A stretch of DNA of 64,000 nucleotides from DASRDR01 sp963812945 [NCBI: uncultured Candidatus Rokubacteria bacterium] (GCA_963812945.1 CAWEXD010000008.1:1674001-1738000); one strand, 5' to 3'. Shown: positions 33,873-42,926, numbered from the stretch's first letter. Numbers and translations: made by a program. Notes: a model not told the origin generated them from the sequence alone.

Positions 33873-34664
33873 CTAGAGGTAGACGCCCCGGCTGGCCCCC
33901 CCATCCACCGTGACCGACGCCCCCGTGATGAAACCCGCCCGCTCGGAGGCGAGGAACACGACCAGATCCGCGACGTCTTCGGGCCGCCCGATGCGCCCCA
34001 GCGGCTGCTGCCGCGCGGCCTCCGCACGGAACGCCTCGATGGACTTTCCTTGCGCCTGGGCCTGCTGGGCGACCAGACGGTCCCACCGCTCGGTCGCCGT
34101 CGCCCCCGGGCTCACGGCATTGACCAGGATCCCGTCCGGGGCCCCGAGGTCGGCCAGCGCCCGGGTGAAGTTGATCAGCCCGGCGTTGGCGATGCCGCCC
34201 GCCATGTAGGTCGTGGCCGGGTTTCGGGCCGCCGCGCCGATGACGTTCACGATCCGCCCCCAGCGCCCGGCACGCATGGCGGGGATCGCCACCTGGGCCA
34301 TCCGCACGTACCCGAGGATCTTCAGCCGCCAGTCGTCCGCCCACTGCTCGGCCGCCGTCGTCAGGAAGTCCCCGCCGCGGATGGCGCCGGCGTTGTTCAC
34401 GAGGATCTCGAGCCGGCCGAACCGCGTCACGACGGCGTCCACGACCCGGCGCGGCGCGTCGGGCTCCGTGAGGTCGGCGGCCACGGTCAGCACCTCGGCG
34501 CCCTTCGATCCCAGCGCGTCCGCCGTCTCTCTGAGGGCCTCCGCCCCTCGCGCGGCGATCGCGACGCGACAGCCCTCGCTAGCGAGCCCGGCGGCGACGG
34601 CGCGGCCGATCCCCTTCGAGCCCCCGGTCACCAGCGCTACCCGTCCTGCGAGTCCGAGCTCCAC
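33873..34664 (-). CDS. Atypical short-chain dehydrogenase lacking the catalytic lysine
   Basis: 263 residues from GTG 34664 after GGAGGG. The dinucleotide motif TGGSKGIG, NNAGAIRGG and the C-terminal ITGASVTVDGG are ordinary, and the fold should be complete. The active-site motif Tyr-x3-Lys reads TYMAGGIANA, so Lys is Gly, and the usual Ser before it is missing too (VNVIGAAAR). It may belong to a divergent SDR branch with another mechanism. It follows the TcuA-like gene by 22 nt and probably acts in the same pathway. Confidence 0.85.
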   Translation of the reverse strand: MELGLAGRVALVTGGSKGIGRAVAAGLASEGCRVAIAARGAEALRETADALGSKGAEVLTVAADLTEPDAPRRVVDAVVTRFGRLEILVNNAGAIRGGDFLTTAAEQWADDWRLKILGYVRMAQVAIPAMRAGRWGRIVNVIGAAARNPATTYMAGGIANAGLINFTRALADLGAPDGILVNAVSPGATATERWDRLVAQQAQAQGKSIEAFRAEAARQQPLGRIGRPEDVADLVVFLASERAGFITGASVTVDGGASRGVYL

Positions 34665-34686
34665 TGTGGCCCTCCTTTCCGGTTCG

Positions 34687-36192
34687 TTACCCTGCCCCGA
34701 TCGCGTGGCGTGCCGCATGCTCCCCGGCGAGCCGGCCGAACACGGCCCCCGCCATGAGCCCGGTGCCGCCGGGGTAGTTCTCGTAGAAGAGGCCGCCCAC
34801 GAGCTCCCCGGCCGCATGGAGGCCGGGAATCGGCCGGTCCTCGGTGTCGAGCACCTCGGCGCGCGGGCTCACCCGGACGCCGCCGAACGTGAACGTGATG
34901 CCGCACGTGACGGCGTAGCCGACGTAGGGCGGCGTGTCGAGCGGGAGCGCCCAGTTTGACTTGGGCGGCGCGACGCCCCGGGTGCCCTTCCCGTCCAGCA
35001 CCGCGGGATTGAACTCGCCGGGCTCGACCCCCCTGTTGTAGGCCTCCACGGTCCGCACGAGGCCTTGCGGATCGATCTCGAGCCTCTTGGCCAGCTCCTC
35101 GATCGTCCCCGCTTCCGCCTTGGTCACCTCGCGGATCCGGTACTCCTCGCGCAGGATCGGCACGACCTTCTGGTCGAAGAGCTGGAAGGCGAGCCGCTGC
35201 GGCTGGCGGAGGATCTCCCGTCCGTACTTCGCGTAGGTGTAGTTCCGGAAGTCGGCGCCTTCGTCGACGAACCGCTCGCCCCGGACGTTCACGATGAGCC
35301 CGAGCGGATACGAGTGCTTCTGGAACATGTCGCCGACCCGGCGGTCCCCGAACGGCGGGGATCCGGCGTCCCAGGCCACCGCATGGCAGCCCGACCAGTT
35401 GCCATGCGCCTGGGCGCCCGCGTCGAGCGCCATGCGAATCCCCTCGCCCGTGTTGTGCCGGGTGCCGCGCACGCGGGCGAGATCCCAGCCCGGGCCGAGA
35501 TACCGCGCCCGCCACTCGGGGTTCGCCTCGAAGCCGCCCGAGGCGAGGACCACCGATCGGGCGCTCACCTCGAACGGACCGTCCGGCCCGCGGCCGGCCA
35601 GACCCCGAATCCCGCCGCGGCCGTCGAGGAGAAGCCCCGCCGCCCTGGTCCCGTAGCGCACCTCGACTCCCAGCCGCTCCGCGTCCTCGTAGAGCGACTG
35701 GATCAGGCCGGGGCCGCCGCCCACGGCTTCCACGTTGAGCCCACCCCAGAAGCGGTGCTTCCCGCCGACCTTGTACGACTGGCGCGCCATCATGAGGATC
35801 CACCGCACGCCGTGTCCGCGCATCCACACGACCGTCGGGCGCGACCGGCCGATCAGGACGTCCGCCAGGTCGGCGTCGCTCAGGCCCTCCGTGAGCCGCA
35901 TCAGGTCGTCGCGGAAGAGCTCGCCCGTGTACGGCGGCACGTCGATGGCCGCCGCCTCCTCGTCGGTGAGGTCGACCAGAACGTCCCGCCGGAGATCCTC
36001 GAGACCGGCGTGCGTGAACCGGAACCCGCCCGCGGTGAAGAAGGAGTTACCGCCCCGCTCGTGGGGCGGCGCCTTCTCGATGAGGAGCACGCGCGCTCCG
36101 GCCTCGCGGGCCGCCAGGGCCGCGCAGAGCGCCGCGTTGCCGCCGCCCACGACGACGACGTCGAATCCACCCTGGTCTGTCACGCGTGCCAT
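34687..36192 (-). CDS. tcuA: FAD-dependent tricarballylate dehydrogenase/fumarate reductase-like flavoprotein
   Basis: 501 residues. The FAD Rossmann motif VVVVGGGNAALCAALAARE starts at ~12, with the ARV-LLIEKAP acid after it. FFTAGGFRFTH, TRHNTGEGIRMALDAGA and the C-terminal PGLHAAGELVGGLFYENYPGGTGLM are fumarate-reductase-type features; the order is closest to TcuA, which oxidises tricarballylate to cis-aconitate. Substrate choice is uncertain. A TATCAT overlaps the ATG at 36192, so a leaderless start at the GTG 36183 (V4) is an alternative. No TcuB partner is nearby. Confidence 0.85.
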   Translation of the reverse strand: MARVTDQGGFDVVVVGGGNAALCAALAAREAGARVLLIEKAPPHERGGNSFFTAGGFRFTHAGLEDLRRDVLVDLTDEEAAAIDVPPYTGELFRDDLMRLTEGLSDADLADVLIGRSRPTVVWMRGHGVRWILMMARQSYKVGGKHRFWGGLNVEAVGGGPGLIQSLYEDAERLGVEVRYGTRAAGLLLDGRGGIRGLAGRGPDGPFEVSARSVVLASGGFEANPEWRARYLGPGWDLARVRGTRHNTGEGIRMALDAGAQAHGNWSGCHAVAWDAGSPPFGDRRVGDMFQKHSYPLGLIVNVRGERFVDEGADFRNYTYAKYGREILRQPQRLAFQLFDQKVVPILREEYRIREVTKAEAGTIEELAKRLEIDPQGLVRTVEAYNRGVEPGEFNPAVLDGKGTRGVAPPKSNWALPLDTPPYVGYAVTCGITFTFGGVRVSPRAEVLDTEDRPIPGLHAAGELVGGLFYENYPGGTGLMAGAVFGRLAGEHAARHAIGAG

Positions 36193-36229
36193 GATAGCCG
36201 CCCCCGGAGCGCCAAGAGGATTGGCACGG

Positions 36230-36638
36230 TCAGAGCCTGGGCCGCCTTCCGAGGGCGACCTCCCGCGTGACCCACGCGATGATCGGCGAACCCACCACCG
36301 TGGGGAGCGCCCACGGCGAAGCAACCCCGCGGGTTCCAGTGAGGGTCTCCCAGTTGACGACCAGCACCGCCGTCGACATGGCGATGTAGGATCCCCCTTG
36401 CCCCGTGAGGTGCGCTCGGAGCCATCCTCTCCACCGGCGCTTGGCTGCCACATAGCCCAAGAGCGCAAGGGCATAAGACCCCGCTGCAATCGGCAGAAAC
36501 CACCAAATGCGGCGCCAGTCGAGGACCGCCAACGCGCCCGCCGACACGCACGCGCCGAGCATCACCCAGTGATACGCCTCTCCGGCCTGCCGAACCAAGC
36601 GCGATGTGAGCGGCCAAGATCGCGCCCGTCAGTGTCAC
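36230..36638 (-). pseudogene. Broken DUF2306-like small membrane protein
   Basis: From GTG 36638 the frame reads MTLTGAILAAHIALG, a typical first helix of small DUF2306-like membrane proteins. Then the frame changes at about 36595. The second frame continues RQAGEAYHWVMLGACVSAG and three more hydrophobic helices ending in LTGQGGSYIAMSTAVLVVN and GSPIIAWV, and stops at 36230. The segment normally lying between these two parts (an A-L-x2-G helix and a Lys-Gly/His loop, about 20 residues) is absent, so I infer an out-of-frame internal deletion. Alternatively a 122-residue protein starts at TTG 36598. Confidence 0.5.
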
Positions 36639-36654
36639 TGAGCTTCACCTGGCG

Positions 36655-37608
36655 TCAGATGGGGATCTCGGTCCCGACGCGGCGCTCCCGCGCCCGCGCG
36701 AGGACCCGGGCGGCGACGGCGACGTCCTCCATCGCGACGCCCTGGGATTCGAACAGGGTGACCTCGTCGGCGCGGGTCCGGCCGGGGTGGCGCCCGGCCA
36801 CGATCTCCCCCAGCTCGTGCACGTCGTCCCAGCGGATCGCGCCCTCCGCCAGCGCCGCCACCAGGTCGCCGCATTCCAGACGGGCCTGCTCGATCGAGTC
36901 CGTCACGAGGACGCCGGCTCGGCGCACGGCCTCGACGTCGAGCTCCGCCCGCTGCAGGGCGTTCGAGCCCGCGGCATTGACGTGGGCGCCCGGCGCGATC
37001 CACCGGCCCTCGAGCACGGGAGTCCTGGAGCTGGTGATCGTGACCAGGATCGACGCGTCGCGGGCCGCCACCTCGGACCGCTCGACTGCCACGACGGGCA
37101 CGCCGAGCGCCGGGGTCATCTCCTCGGCGAACCGGGCCCGGCGCTCGGGGTCCCGCCCGTAGACGCGGATCTCCCGCACGCGCCGCACGGCACACACCGC
37201 CTCCAGCTGGGAGCGCGCCTGCCAGCCGGTCCCGTAGCAGCCCACGCGATCGGCGTCTGGCCCGGCGAGATGCTTGGTGGCCACCCCGGAAGCGGCGCCG
37301 GTTCGCATCTGGCCGAGCCGGTCGGCCTCGATGACCGCGAGGAGCGCCCCGGTCTCCACGGAGAAGAGCAGCACCACGAACTTGGTGCCGCCCCGGACGG
37401 TCGCGTAGGCCTTCAGGCCCATGACCCGGGCCTCGGGCACGGCGGCCGGCATCACGTGAAGCAGGCCACCGGGCACCTGAAGGCGCACCCGCGGCCTGTT
37501 CGTCAGCTTGCCCTCGCCCTGCCACCGGAAGACCTCCTCGACGGCCTCCAGGGCGAGCGACATGGGGAGAAGCATCGTGACCTCCGCCTCGTTCAACAAG
37601 AGCGCCAT
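36655..37608 (-). CDS. Ornithine cyclodeaminase/mu-crystallin-family protein
   Basis: 317 residues from ATG 37608. LLLNEAEVTMLLPM, KLTNRPRVRLQVPGG, MGLKAYATVRGG, IEADRLGQMRTGAASGVA and the Rossmann VGCYGTGWQARSQLEAVCAVR, then NAAGSNALQRAELD, are the family pattern. Members include ornithine cyclodeaminase, ketimine reductases and alanine dehydrogenase, all NAD(P)-dependent. It is the last gene of an XdhC-DUF309 run, 19 nt after DUF309. Confidence 0.88.
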   Translation of the reverse strand: MALLLNEAEVTMLLPMSLALEAVEEVFRWQGEGKLTNRPRVRLQVPGGLLHVMPAAVPEARVMGLKAYATVRGGTKFVVLLFSVETGALLAVIEADRLGQMRTGAASGVATKHLAGPDADRVGCYGTGWQARSQLEAVCAVRRVREIRVYGRDPERRARFAEEMTPALGVPVVAVERSEVAARDASILVTITSSRTPVLEGRWIAPGAHVNAAGSNALQRAELDVEAVRRAGVLVTDSIEQARLECGDLVAALAEGAIRWDDVHELGEIVAGRHPGRTRADEVTLFESQGVAMEDVAVAARVLARARERRVGTEIPI

Positions 37609-37627
37609 CGGGTCTCCTCGCGTCGTG

Positions 37628-38344
37628 TCACGGGGTGCGTCCGGGAGCGGGCGGGCCGGGGCGCGGCCAACGCGGGGCCCCTGCCGGCGTGTCCCCGCTT
37701 GCGAGCGTGGCGAGCGCGGTCCGCAGCTCGCCGAGCCAGCCCGCCGCGTCCAGCGGAAGGGCCCCGGCGGTTCCGGCGACCTTCGCCACCCCCTCGGCGA
37801 GGAGGGAGCGTGCCCCCTGGTAGTTCCGGTTCTCCAAGTGGTGGAACGCCACCGCAATCTGGATCACCCCCTGCAGAGCCGTTCGCACGGGCTCCGCCGC
37901 ATGGAACCACGCCGGCTCGAGCAGCTCGTGCACCTCGAAGAAGAGCCCTTGGTTCGCGAGCGCCGCGGCTCTATCGAGAAGCACGGTCAGCTCGTCGGCG
38001 TCCCGGTCGCGCCACTCACGGGTCACGGACGCCGCACGCCCGGCGCGCTCGGCCAGCATCCGCCCGTGGGTCTGGTGTGCGCCGCGGAGCCGGACCCGGC
38101 CGGAGCCCGCGGACTCGAACCAGCCCAGCGCGAGAAGGCGGCCCCCGTCCCGGGCGTCGACGGCCGACCCCTCTGCGGCGCCGGTCCCCGCGAGAGCCGA
38201 GAGCGTCTCGCGCGCGTCCCCCGGCTCGAAGGCCTCCAGGATCAGCTCGGCGAGACGGTTCCGGAGCGGGAGCGGCAGCGGCCCCGCCGGCGCGCCACCG
38301 CCGCCGCGTGCCTCGGGCCGCGACTCCGGCGGGACGACACGCAC
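37628..38344 (-). CDS. DUF309-domain protein
   Basis: 238 residues from GTG 38344. The C-terminal half has the DUF309 pattern: LDRAAALANQGLFFEVHELLEPAW, then LQGVIQIAVAFHHLENRNYQGA with E-H-E-like residues that could bind a metal or ligand in a four-helix bundle. The first ~110 residues (PLRNRLAELILEAF, ETLSALAGTG) are not recognised and may be a separate small domain. The family has no known function. It lies 20 nt after xdhC stops. Confidence 0.75.
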   Translation of the reverse strand: MRVVPPESRPEARGGGGAPAGPLPLPLRNRLAELILEAFEPGDARETLSALAGTGAAEGSAVDARDGGRLLALGWFESAGSGRVRLRGAHQTHGRMLAERAGRAASVTREWRDRDADELTVLLDRAAALANQGLFFEVHELLEPAWFHAAEPVRTALQGVIQIAVAFHHLENRNYQGARSLLAEGVAKVAGTAGALPLDAAGWLGELRTALATLASGDTPAGAPRWPRPGPPAPGRTP

Positions 38345-38364
38345 GCCGCTACCCCGGGCCGGGC

Positions 38365-39456
38365 CTATGCAGAGGCTCCGCGCCCCGCGGCCTTCTCGAA
38401 GAGCTGCTCGTCGAGACGGAGCGCGCTCCCGGTGCCTCCCTGCCGGACCATGAGCCACTCGGCGAGGATGGAGACGGCGATCTCCTCCGGCGTGCGGGCT
38501 CCGATGTCGAGCCCGATCGGGGCCCGGAGGGCGCGCACGCGATCGATCGCGAAGCCGTCCGCAACCAGTCGCTCCGTCACCAGGATCGCCTTCCGTCGGG
38601 CGCCGATCAGCCCGACGTAGCGCGCGGGTGTCCGGAGGGCGGCGGCGGTCGCCTCGTAGTCGAGATCCTGGTTCCGCATCGCCACCACGACGGCCGTTCC
38701 GGGCCCCACGGGCAGCCAGCCGAACGTCTCGCCCACGGGCGCCGCGACCACGCGGTCGGCCTCCGGAAAGCGCTCACGGCTCGCATACTCCGGACGGTCG
38801 TCGACCACCGTCACCGACACGCCGAGAGACCGCGCGAGGCCCGCCAGAGCCTTTCCCACGTGCCCGGCCCCGACGATGACCAGCGCCGGCGGGGGCGCGA
38901 AGGGCTCGGCGTAGAGCTGGGCGCCGACTTCGCCCCCGAGCTCGGCCGCCTCCCGGGCCAGCGCGCGCCGGCCGAGCTCCGTCGCCCGGGACGTGAGCCC
39001 GGCGTCCCACGCGGCGCCGGAGACGCCTCCCGCGCGCACCACGAGGCGAGTCCCCGCCGCCTCGCCGTCGACGGCCGTCACGATCGCGACCGGCTCACGG
39101 CCCTCCGTGGCCTCGATCGCGGATCGGAGCCACCCGAGGGCGCGGCCGTCGAGCGATTCCACCAGCACGACCATCGTGCCGCCGCACGCCAGCCCCCAGT
39201 CGTCGACGCCGGTCGACAGGACGTACTCGCGAAGCACGGGCGCCTCCCCGGTGGCGGCGAGCGTCGCCTCGCGGACGGTCTCCGCTTCGACGGCACCCCC
39301 GCCGAGCGTCCCCGCGAGACGCTGGCCGTCCCGCGCGAGAAGCCGGGCCCCGACCTTCTGCGGCGTCGAGCCGCGAGTCGCGACGATCGTGGCGAGCCCG
39401 ATCCGCTCGCCGTGCTCCGCGAGCCGGATCGCCTCGCGCAGAACGTCGAGACTCAT
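38365..39456 (-). CDS. XdhC-family molybdenum-hydroxylase maturation protein
   Basis: 363 residues. The N-terminal XdhC/CoxI domain has ATIVATRGSTPQKVGARLL and TLGGGAVEAETV; the C-terminal Rossmann domain has LVIVGAGHVGKALAGLARSLG and YVGLIGARRKA. XdhC proteins bind molybdenum cofactor and help sulfurate and insert it into xanthine-dehydrogenase-type enzymes. No such enzyme is in the window, but moeA is divergently transcribed 0.7 kb away, which fits. The gene starts 13 nt after the RDD gene ends. Confidence 0.92.
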   Translation of the reverse strand: MSLDVLREAIRLAEHGERIGLATIVATRGSTPQKVGARLLARDGQRLAGTLGGGAVEAETVREATLAATGEAPVLREYVLSTGVDDWGLACGGTMVVLVESLDGRALGWLRSAIEATEGREPVAIVTAVDGEAAGTRLVVRAGGVSGAAWDAGLTSRATELGRRALAREAAELGGEVGAQLYAEPFAPPPALVIVGAGHVGKALAGLARSLGVSVTVVDDRPEYASRERFPEADRVVAAPVGETFGWLPVGPGTAVVVAMRNQDLDYEATAAALRTPARYVGLIGARRKAILVTERLVADGFAIDRVRALRAPIGLDIGARTPEEIAVSILAEWLMVRQGGTGSALRLDEQLFEKAAGRGASA

Positions 39457-39469
39457 CCGGGTGCCCTCG

Positions 39470-40057
39470 CTACCATGGAGTTGATCCGACGGCCTTCGGC
39501 CTGCTGGCCACGCTCACGACTCGCGTTCCCGCGAGGAGGTCGTGGAGCCCGCGACGATCCGCCCGCAGCGCGGCCAGGGCAAGGCCGAGCCCGAACGGGA
39601 GCACCGCCAGGACCGTGGCCACGTACCGGCCGAGGGCGCGGACGTACCCGATCGGCGCCCCCTGCTCGTCGACGACGCGCACGCCCAGGAGCCGCTTGCC
39701 GATGGTCCGCCCGGCCGTGCCGTGGCCGAGAACGAAGTAGGCCACGGGCACTACCGCGAGCCAGGTGAAGCCGAAGGCCTGGGCGACGAGGTGGAAGCTC
39801 GGCCCGAGGGCAGCGAGTCCGGCCGCGAGCGCCCACCCGATGCGCTCCAGGATGGCCACCACCCCGAGGTCCACGGCGAGCGCGGCCCCGCGACGCAGGA
39901 TCCCTCCCGGGGCCGCGTCTCCCGCGTGCCCCGACCAGGGATCGCGCCGGTCGGGTCTCGATATGGGCACGCCCCACGGATCGCCAGGCGGGACCGCATC
40001 GGGCGTGACCACGCCGGCCCGCCGCGCGGTCGCGGCCCACTCGCGCGCGTCGTCCAT
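39470..40057 (-). CDS. RDD-family membrane protein
   Basis: 195 residues from ATG 40057. A polar ~50-residue N-terminus precedes the RDD domain: the motif is PGGILRRGAALAVDL (Arg-Arg ... Asp), followed by three hydrophobic helices and TAGRTIGKRLLGVRVVDEQG. Family members are small inner-membrane proteins, some acting as ion/proton antiporters, others of unknown role. The last residues overlap a dispersed repeat (39480-39503). First gene of the RDD-xdhC-DUF309-OCD operon. Confidence 0.88.
   Translation of the reverse strand: MDDAREWAATARRAGVVTPDAVPPGDPWGVPISRPDRRDPWSGHAGDAAPGGILRRGAALAVDLGVVAILERIGWALAAGLAALGPSFHLVAQAFGFTWLAVVPVAYFVLGHGTAGRTIGKRLLGVRVVDEQGAPIGYVRALGRYVATVLAVLPFGLGLALAALRADRRGLHDLLAGTRVVSVASRPKAVGSTPW
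39480..39503. repeat. Dispersed repeat, copy C
   Basis: GTTGATCCGACGGCCTTCGG and the next four bases match the first 24 bases of the copy at 47926 with one change. It lies inside the 3' end of the RDD gene. Confidence 0.7.
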
Positions 40058-40105
40058 CGGTGGCGCCACTATAGCAGAGCGACCGGTATAATACCGGGCG
40101 CCACC
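40058..40105. promoter_or_regulatory. Symmetrical divergent promoter between RDD and moeA
   Basis: The 48-nt gap is framed by GGTGGCGCC (40059-40067) and its inverse GGCGCCACC (40097-40105), so both start codons are preceded by GGCGCCACC. TATAAT (40087-40092) inside the palindrome CCGGTATAATACCGG serves moeA; TATAGT (40073-40068, minus) serves RDD. They lie 13 and 10 nt from their ATGs, predicting leaderless or nearly leaderless mRNAs and possibly shared control by a dimeric regulator. Confidence 0.7.
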
Positions 40106-41299
40106 ATGATTCCCGTGGCGGACGCTCGAGCCCGCATCCTCGCCGACGTCGCGGGCGCGACGCCGGAGGAGTGGCTTCCCGTCGCGCGGGGCCTCGGGCG
40201 CGTCCTGGCCCGGGATGTCACGGCTCCCTTCGATGTCCCGCCGGCGGACAACTCCGCCGTCGACGGCTTCGCCGTGCGGGCGACGGACCTGACCCCCGGG
40301 GGCCAGGCGCGGCTTCGCGTCATCGGCGACCTTCCGGCAGGCTCCGTCCACGCGAGCGGCATCGGTCCACGCGAGGCGCTCCGGATCATGACCGGCGCGC
40401 CCATGCCGCAGGGGGCCGACACCGTCGTGCCGAAGGAGCTCAGTCAGGGCTCGGAAGGATGGGTCGACCTCGGCGCGGTGGAGGCCGGCGCCAACGTGCG
40501 CGCCCGCGGCGAGGACGTCCGAGCGGACACGCGCGTGCTCCGCGCGGGGTCGGTGCTGCGCCCGTCCGACCTGGGTCTCATCGCCTCGCTCGGCTTCGCC
40601 GAGATCACGGTGCACCGGCGCCCCCGCGTGGCGCTCCTCTCCACGGGCGACGAGGTGGTGGAGCCGGGCCGCCCGCGGCGGCCGGGGCAGATCTACGACG
40701 CCAACCGGTTCTCGCTGGGCGGGATGGTGGAGGCCGCCGGCGCCGAGGCGCTGGACCTCGGCATCGTGCCCGACCTGCGCGAGGTGCTCCGCGAGCGCCT
40801 GCTCGAGGCCGCGGACGCCGCCGACGTGGTGCTCACCTCCGGCGGGGTCTCGGTCGGCGACTACGACCTCGTGAAGAGCGTGCTGGGAGAGATCGGAGGC
40901 GTCGACTTCTGGCAGGTGGCCATGCAGCCGGGGCGCCCCCTCGCCGTCGGACGCATCGGGGGGGCCCAGTTCTTCGGCCTCCCCGGGAACCCCGTCGCCT
41001 CGGTGCTCTGCTTCCACCTCTTCGTCCGGCCGGCTCTCTGGAAGCGCGGCGGAAGGGCGCGCCTCGATCCCGAGTGCGTCACCGCGACCGCGCTCGAGCC
41101 CATGCGGAAGAAGGCGGGCCGCCAGGAGTTCAAGCGTGGCGTTCTCAGGTTCACCGACCGGGGCTTCGAGGTCTCGACCACGGGCCCTCAGGGGTCCGGC
41201 ATCCTCTCCTCGATGGTCGCGGCCAACTGCCTCATCATCCTGGAGGAAGCGCGCGGCGACGTGAAGGCCGGCGAGCGCGTCCTCGTCGAGCCGATCTAG
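40106..41299 (+). CDS. moeA: MoeA, molybdopterin molybdotransferase
   Basis: 397 residues from ATG 40106. PPADNSAVDGFAVRA, TGAPMPQGADTVVPKE, VALLSTGDEVVEPGRP and TSGGVSVGDYDLVK are the MoeA signatures, with the MoCF_biosynth domain in the middle and QVAMQPGRPLAVG and FGLPGNPVASVLCF near the end. It inserts molybdate into adenylylated molybdopterin. It fits with the XdhC maturation protein across the divergent promoter. It starts a plus-strand operon with tldD, tldE and an SDR. Confidence 0.95.
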   Translation: MIPVADARARILADVAGATPEEWLPVARGLGRVLARDVTAPFDVPPADNSAVDGFAVRATDLTPGGQARLRVIGDLPAGSVHASGIGPREALRIMTGAPMPQGADTVVPKELSQGSEGWVDLGAVEAGANVRARGEDVRADTRVLRAGSVLRPSDLGLIASLGFAEITVHRRPRVALLSTGDEVVEPGRPRRPGQIYDANRFSLGGMVEAAGAEALDLGIVPDLREVLRERLLEAADAADVVLTSGGVSVGDYDLVKSVLGEIGGVDFWQVAMQPGRPLAVGRIGGAQFFGLPGNPVASVLCFHLFVRPALWKRGGRARLDPECVTATALEPMRKKAGRQEFKRGVLRFTDRGFEVSTTGPQGSGILSSMVAANCLIILEEARGDVKAGERVLVEPI

Positions 41300-41323
41300 G
41301 CGCGATCGGGCGGAGACCACCGG

Positions 41324-42892
41324 ATGCCCCGCGGGATCACCACCGATCTGATCGACGGCGTCAAGGAGATGGTCGCCGACCTCACCACCGGGTGGGCCCG
41401 CGCCCTCCCCGATCTCGTCCACGCCGACATCCGGCTGGAAGTGACGGAAGCCAAGGTGGTCAGCGTCGAGAACGGCGAGCCCAAGTTCTCGAACGACGAC
41501 TACGCCTTCACCTTCGGCGTCCGCGTGCTGGCGGGCCCCCGCATGGTCGGCGCCGGCTATCTCGGGCGCACCCTCGGCGCCGCCGACCTGCCCCGGCTCC
41601 GCGAGACCCTGCGGGACGCGCTCGGCCAGGCGCATCGCCGGGCGGTCGCGAGCGGCGAGGCCCGGGCGGAGGCCCGCCGGACGTTCCCCGGTCTCGGCCC
41701 GAGCCTCGGCGACACGCGCCTGGCGCCGGTGCGGGTGGCGCGGGACGTGGTCCCCGCCGTCTACCGGGTCGATCCGCGCACGATGCCGCTCGAGGACATG
41801 GTCCGCGCCACCACGGAGCTCGGCCGGGAGATGCGGGCGCTGGACCCGCGCCTGACCTACAACTACGTCGGCACGCTCACGGAGCTCGCGCGCGAGCTCT
41901 ACTGCTCCTCCGAGGGCGCCTCGATCGACCAGACCTTCGCCCTGACCCAGGGCATGGCCTACGTGGTGGGGACCACGGCGGAGACGAGCCAGGATCTCTA
42001 CGACGTCGTCGGCCACCAGCGCGGGTGGGAGATCCTGACCGAGGGCGTCCACGAGCCCCTGATCGAGCTGCCCGACTTCCGGACCTTCGCCCTCGGCCTC
42101 GCGCGAGAGGCGGTCGAGCTCGCGACCGCGCCCCCGCTCCCCTCGACCGATCACGACGTCGTGGTCGTCACCGACCCCCACTACAACGCGCTGGTCGCTC
42201 ACGAGATCGTCGGGCATCCCTCGGAGCTCGACCGGGCGCTGAAGATGGAGATGGCGTACGCGGGGCGCTCGTGGCTCCTGGCGGGCCTGGACGACACCCA
42301 GGTCGGCCGGCCCATCGCCTCGCCGCTCGTCTCCGCCTACTCCGACCCGGCGCTCCCCGGCTACGGCCACTACGCGTACGACCACGACGGGACGCCGGCG
42401 CGCCGTGTCGTCCACATCGACCGCGGCGTCTTCCAGGGCTTCATGAACAGCCGCCAGACCGCGGCGATCTTCGGCGGCGAGCCGAACGGCCACTACAAGG
42501 CGGCGGACGCCTCGCTCGTACCGCTCATCCGGATGTCCAACACCGTCTTCGCCGCGGGCGACGACGATCCCCGTCGCATCGTCGCGGACGTCGACCGCGG
42601 CTACTACGTCGCCGGCCACCGCATCCCCTCGATCGCCGAGAGCCGGGAGAACTTCCGGATCTCCGCGCGACGCGTCTACGAGATCCGGAATGGCGAGCTC
42701 GGCCGCCTCTACCGGGACGGCGGGATCACCGCGGACACGCGCGACTACCTGATGAGCATCGACGCGGTCGGGACCGACTTCCGGCTCCACCCCATCCCCA
42801 ACTGCGGCAAGGGGCAACCGATGCAGACGAAGCGTCTCGGCAACGGCGGCCCGACCATGCGGGGCCGCGCCCGGCTCGGCGGGGGGAGCTGA
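41324..42892 (+). CDS. tldD: TldD, metalloprotease subunit
   Basis: 522 residues. The zinc motif HEIVGH lies at 293-298, followed by PSELDRALKMEMAYAG, as in TldD. Together with TldE it forms a heterodimeric protease that degrades unfolded small proteins and trims peptides such as microcin B17 precursor or CcdA. A later Cys (PNCGKGQP) is at the third ligand position. The ATG follows moeA by 24 nt and tldE comes next, so the pair is complete. Confidence 0.93.
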   Translation: MPRGITTDLIDGVKEMVADLTTGWARALPDLVHADIRLEVTEAKVVSVENGEPKFSNDDYAFTFGVRVLAGPRMVGAGYLGRTLGAADLPRLRETLRDALGQAHRRAVASGEARAEARRTFPGLGPSLGDTRLAPVRVARDVVPAVYRVDPRTMPLEDMVRATTELGREMRALDPRLTYNYVGTLTELARELYCSSEGASIDQTFALTQGMAYVVGTTAETSQDLYDVVGHQRGWEILTEGVHEPLIELPDFRTFALGLAREAVELATAPPLPSTDHDVVVVTDPHYNALVAHEIVGHPSELDRALKMEMAYAGRSWLLAGLDDTQVGRPIASPLVSAYSDPALPGYGHYAYDHDGTPARRVVHIDRGVFQGFMNSRQTAAIFGGEPNGHYKAADASLVPLIRMSNTVFAAGDDDPRRIVADVDRGYYVAGHRIPSIAESRENFRISARRVYEIRNGELGRLYRDGGITADTRDYLMSIDAVGTDFRLHPIPNCGKGQPMQTKRLGNGGPTMRGRARLGGGS

Positions 42893-42926
42893 TGCGCCAG
42901 GCGCGGCCCCTCGGTCGACGCGCGCG

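Noticed and set aside
36787-39768. A 993-residue open frame on the plus strand
   Set aside because: Antisense to the cyclodeaminase, DUF309 and XdhC genes, all with clear family motifs; its own composition is Arg/Pro/Gly-rich without motifs.
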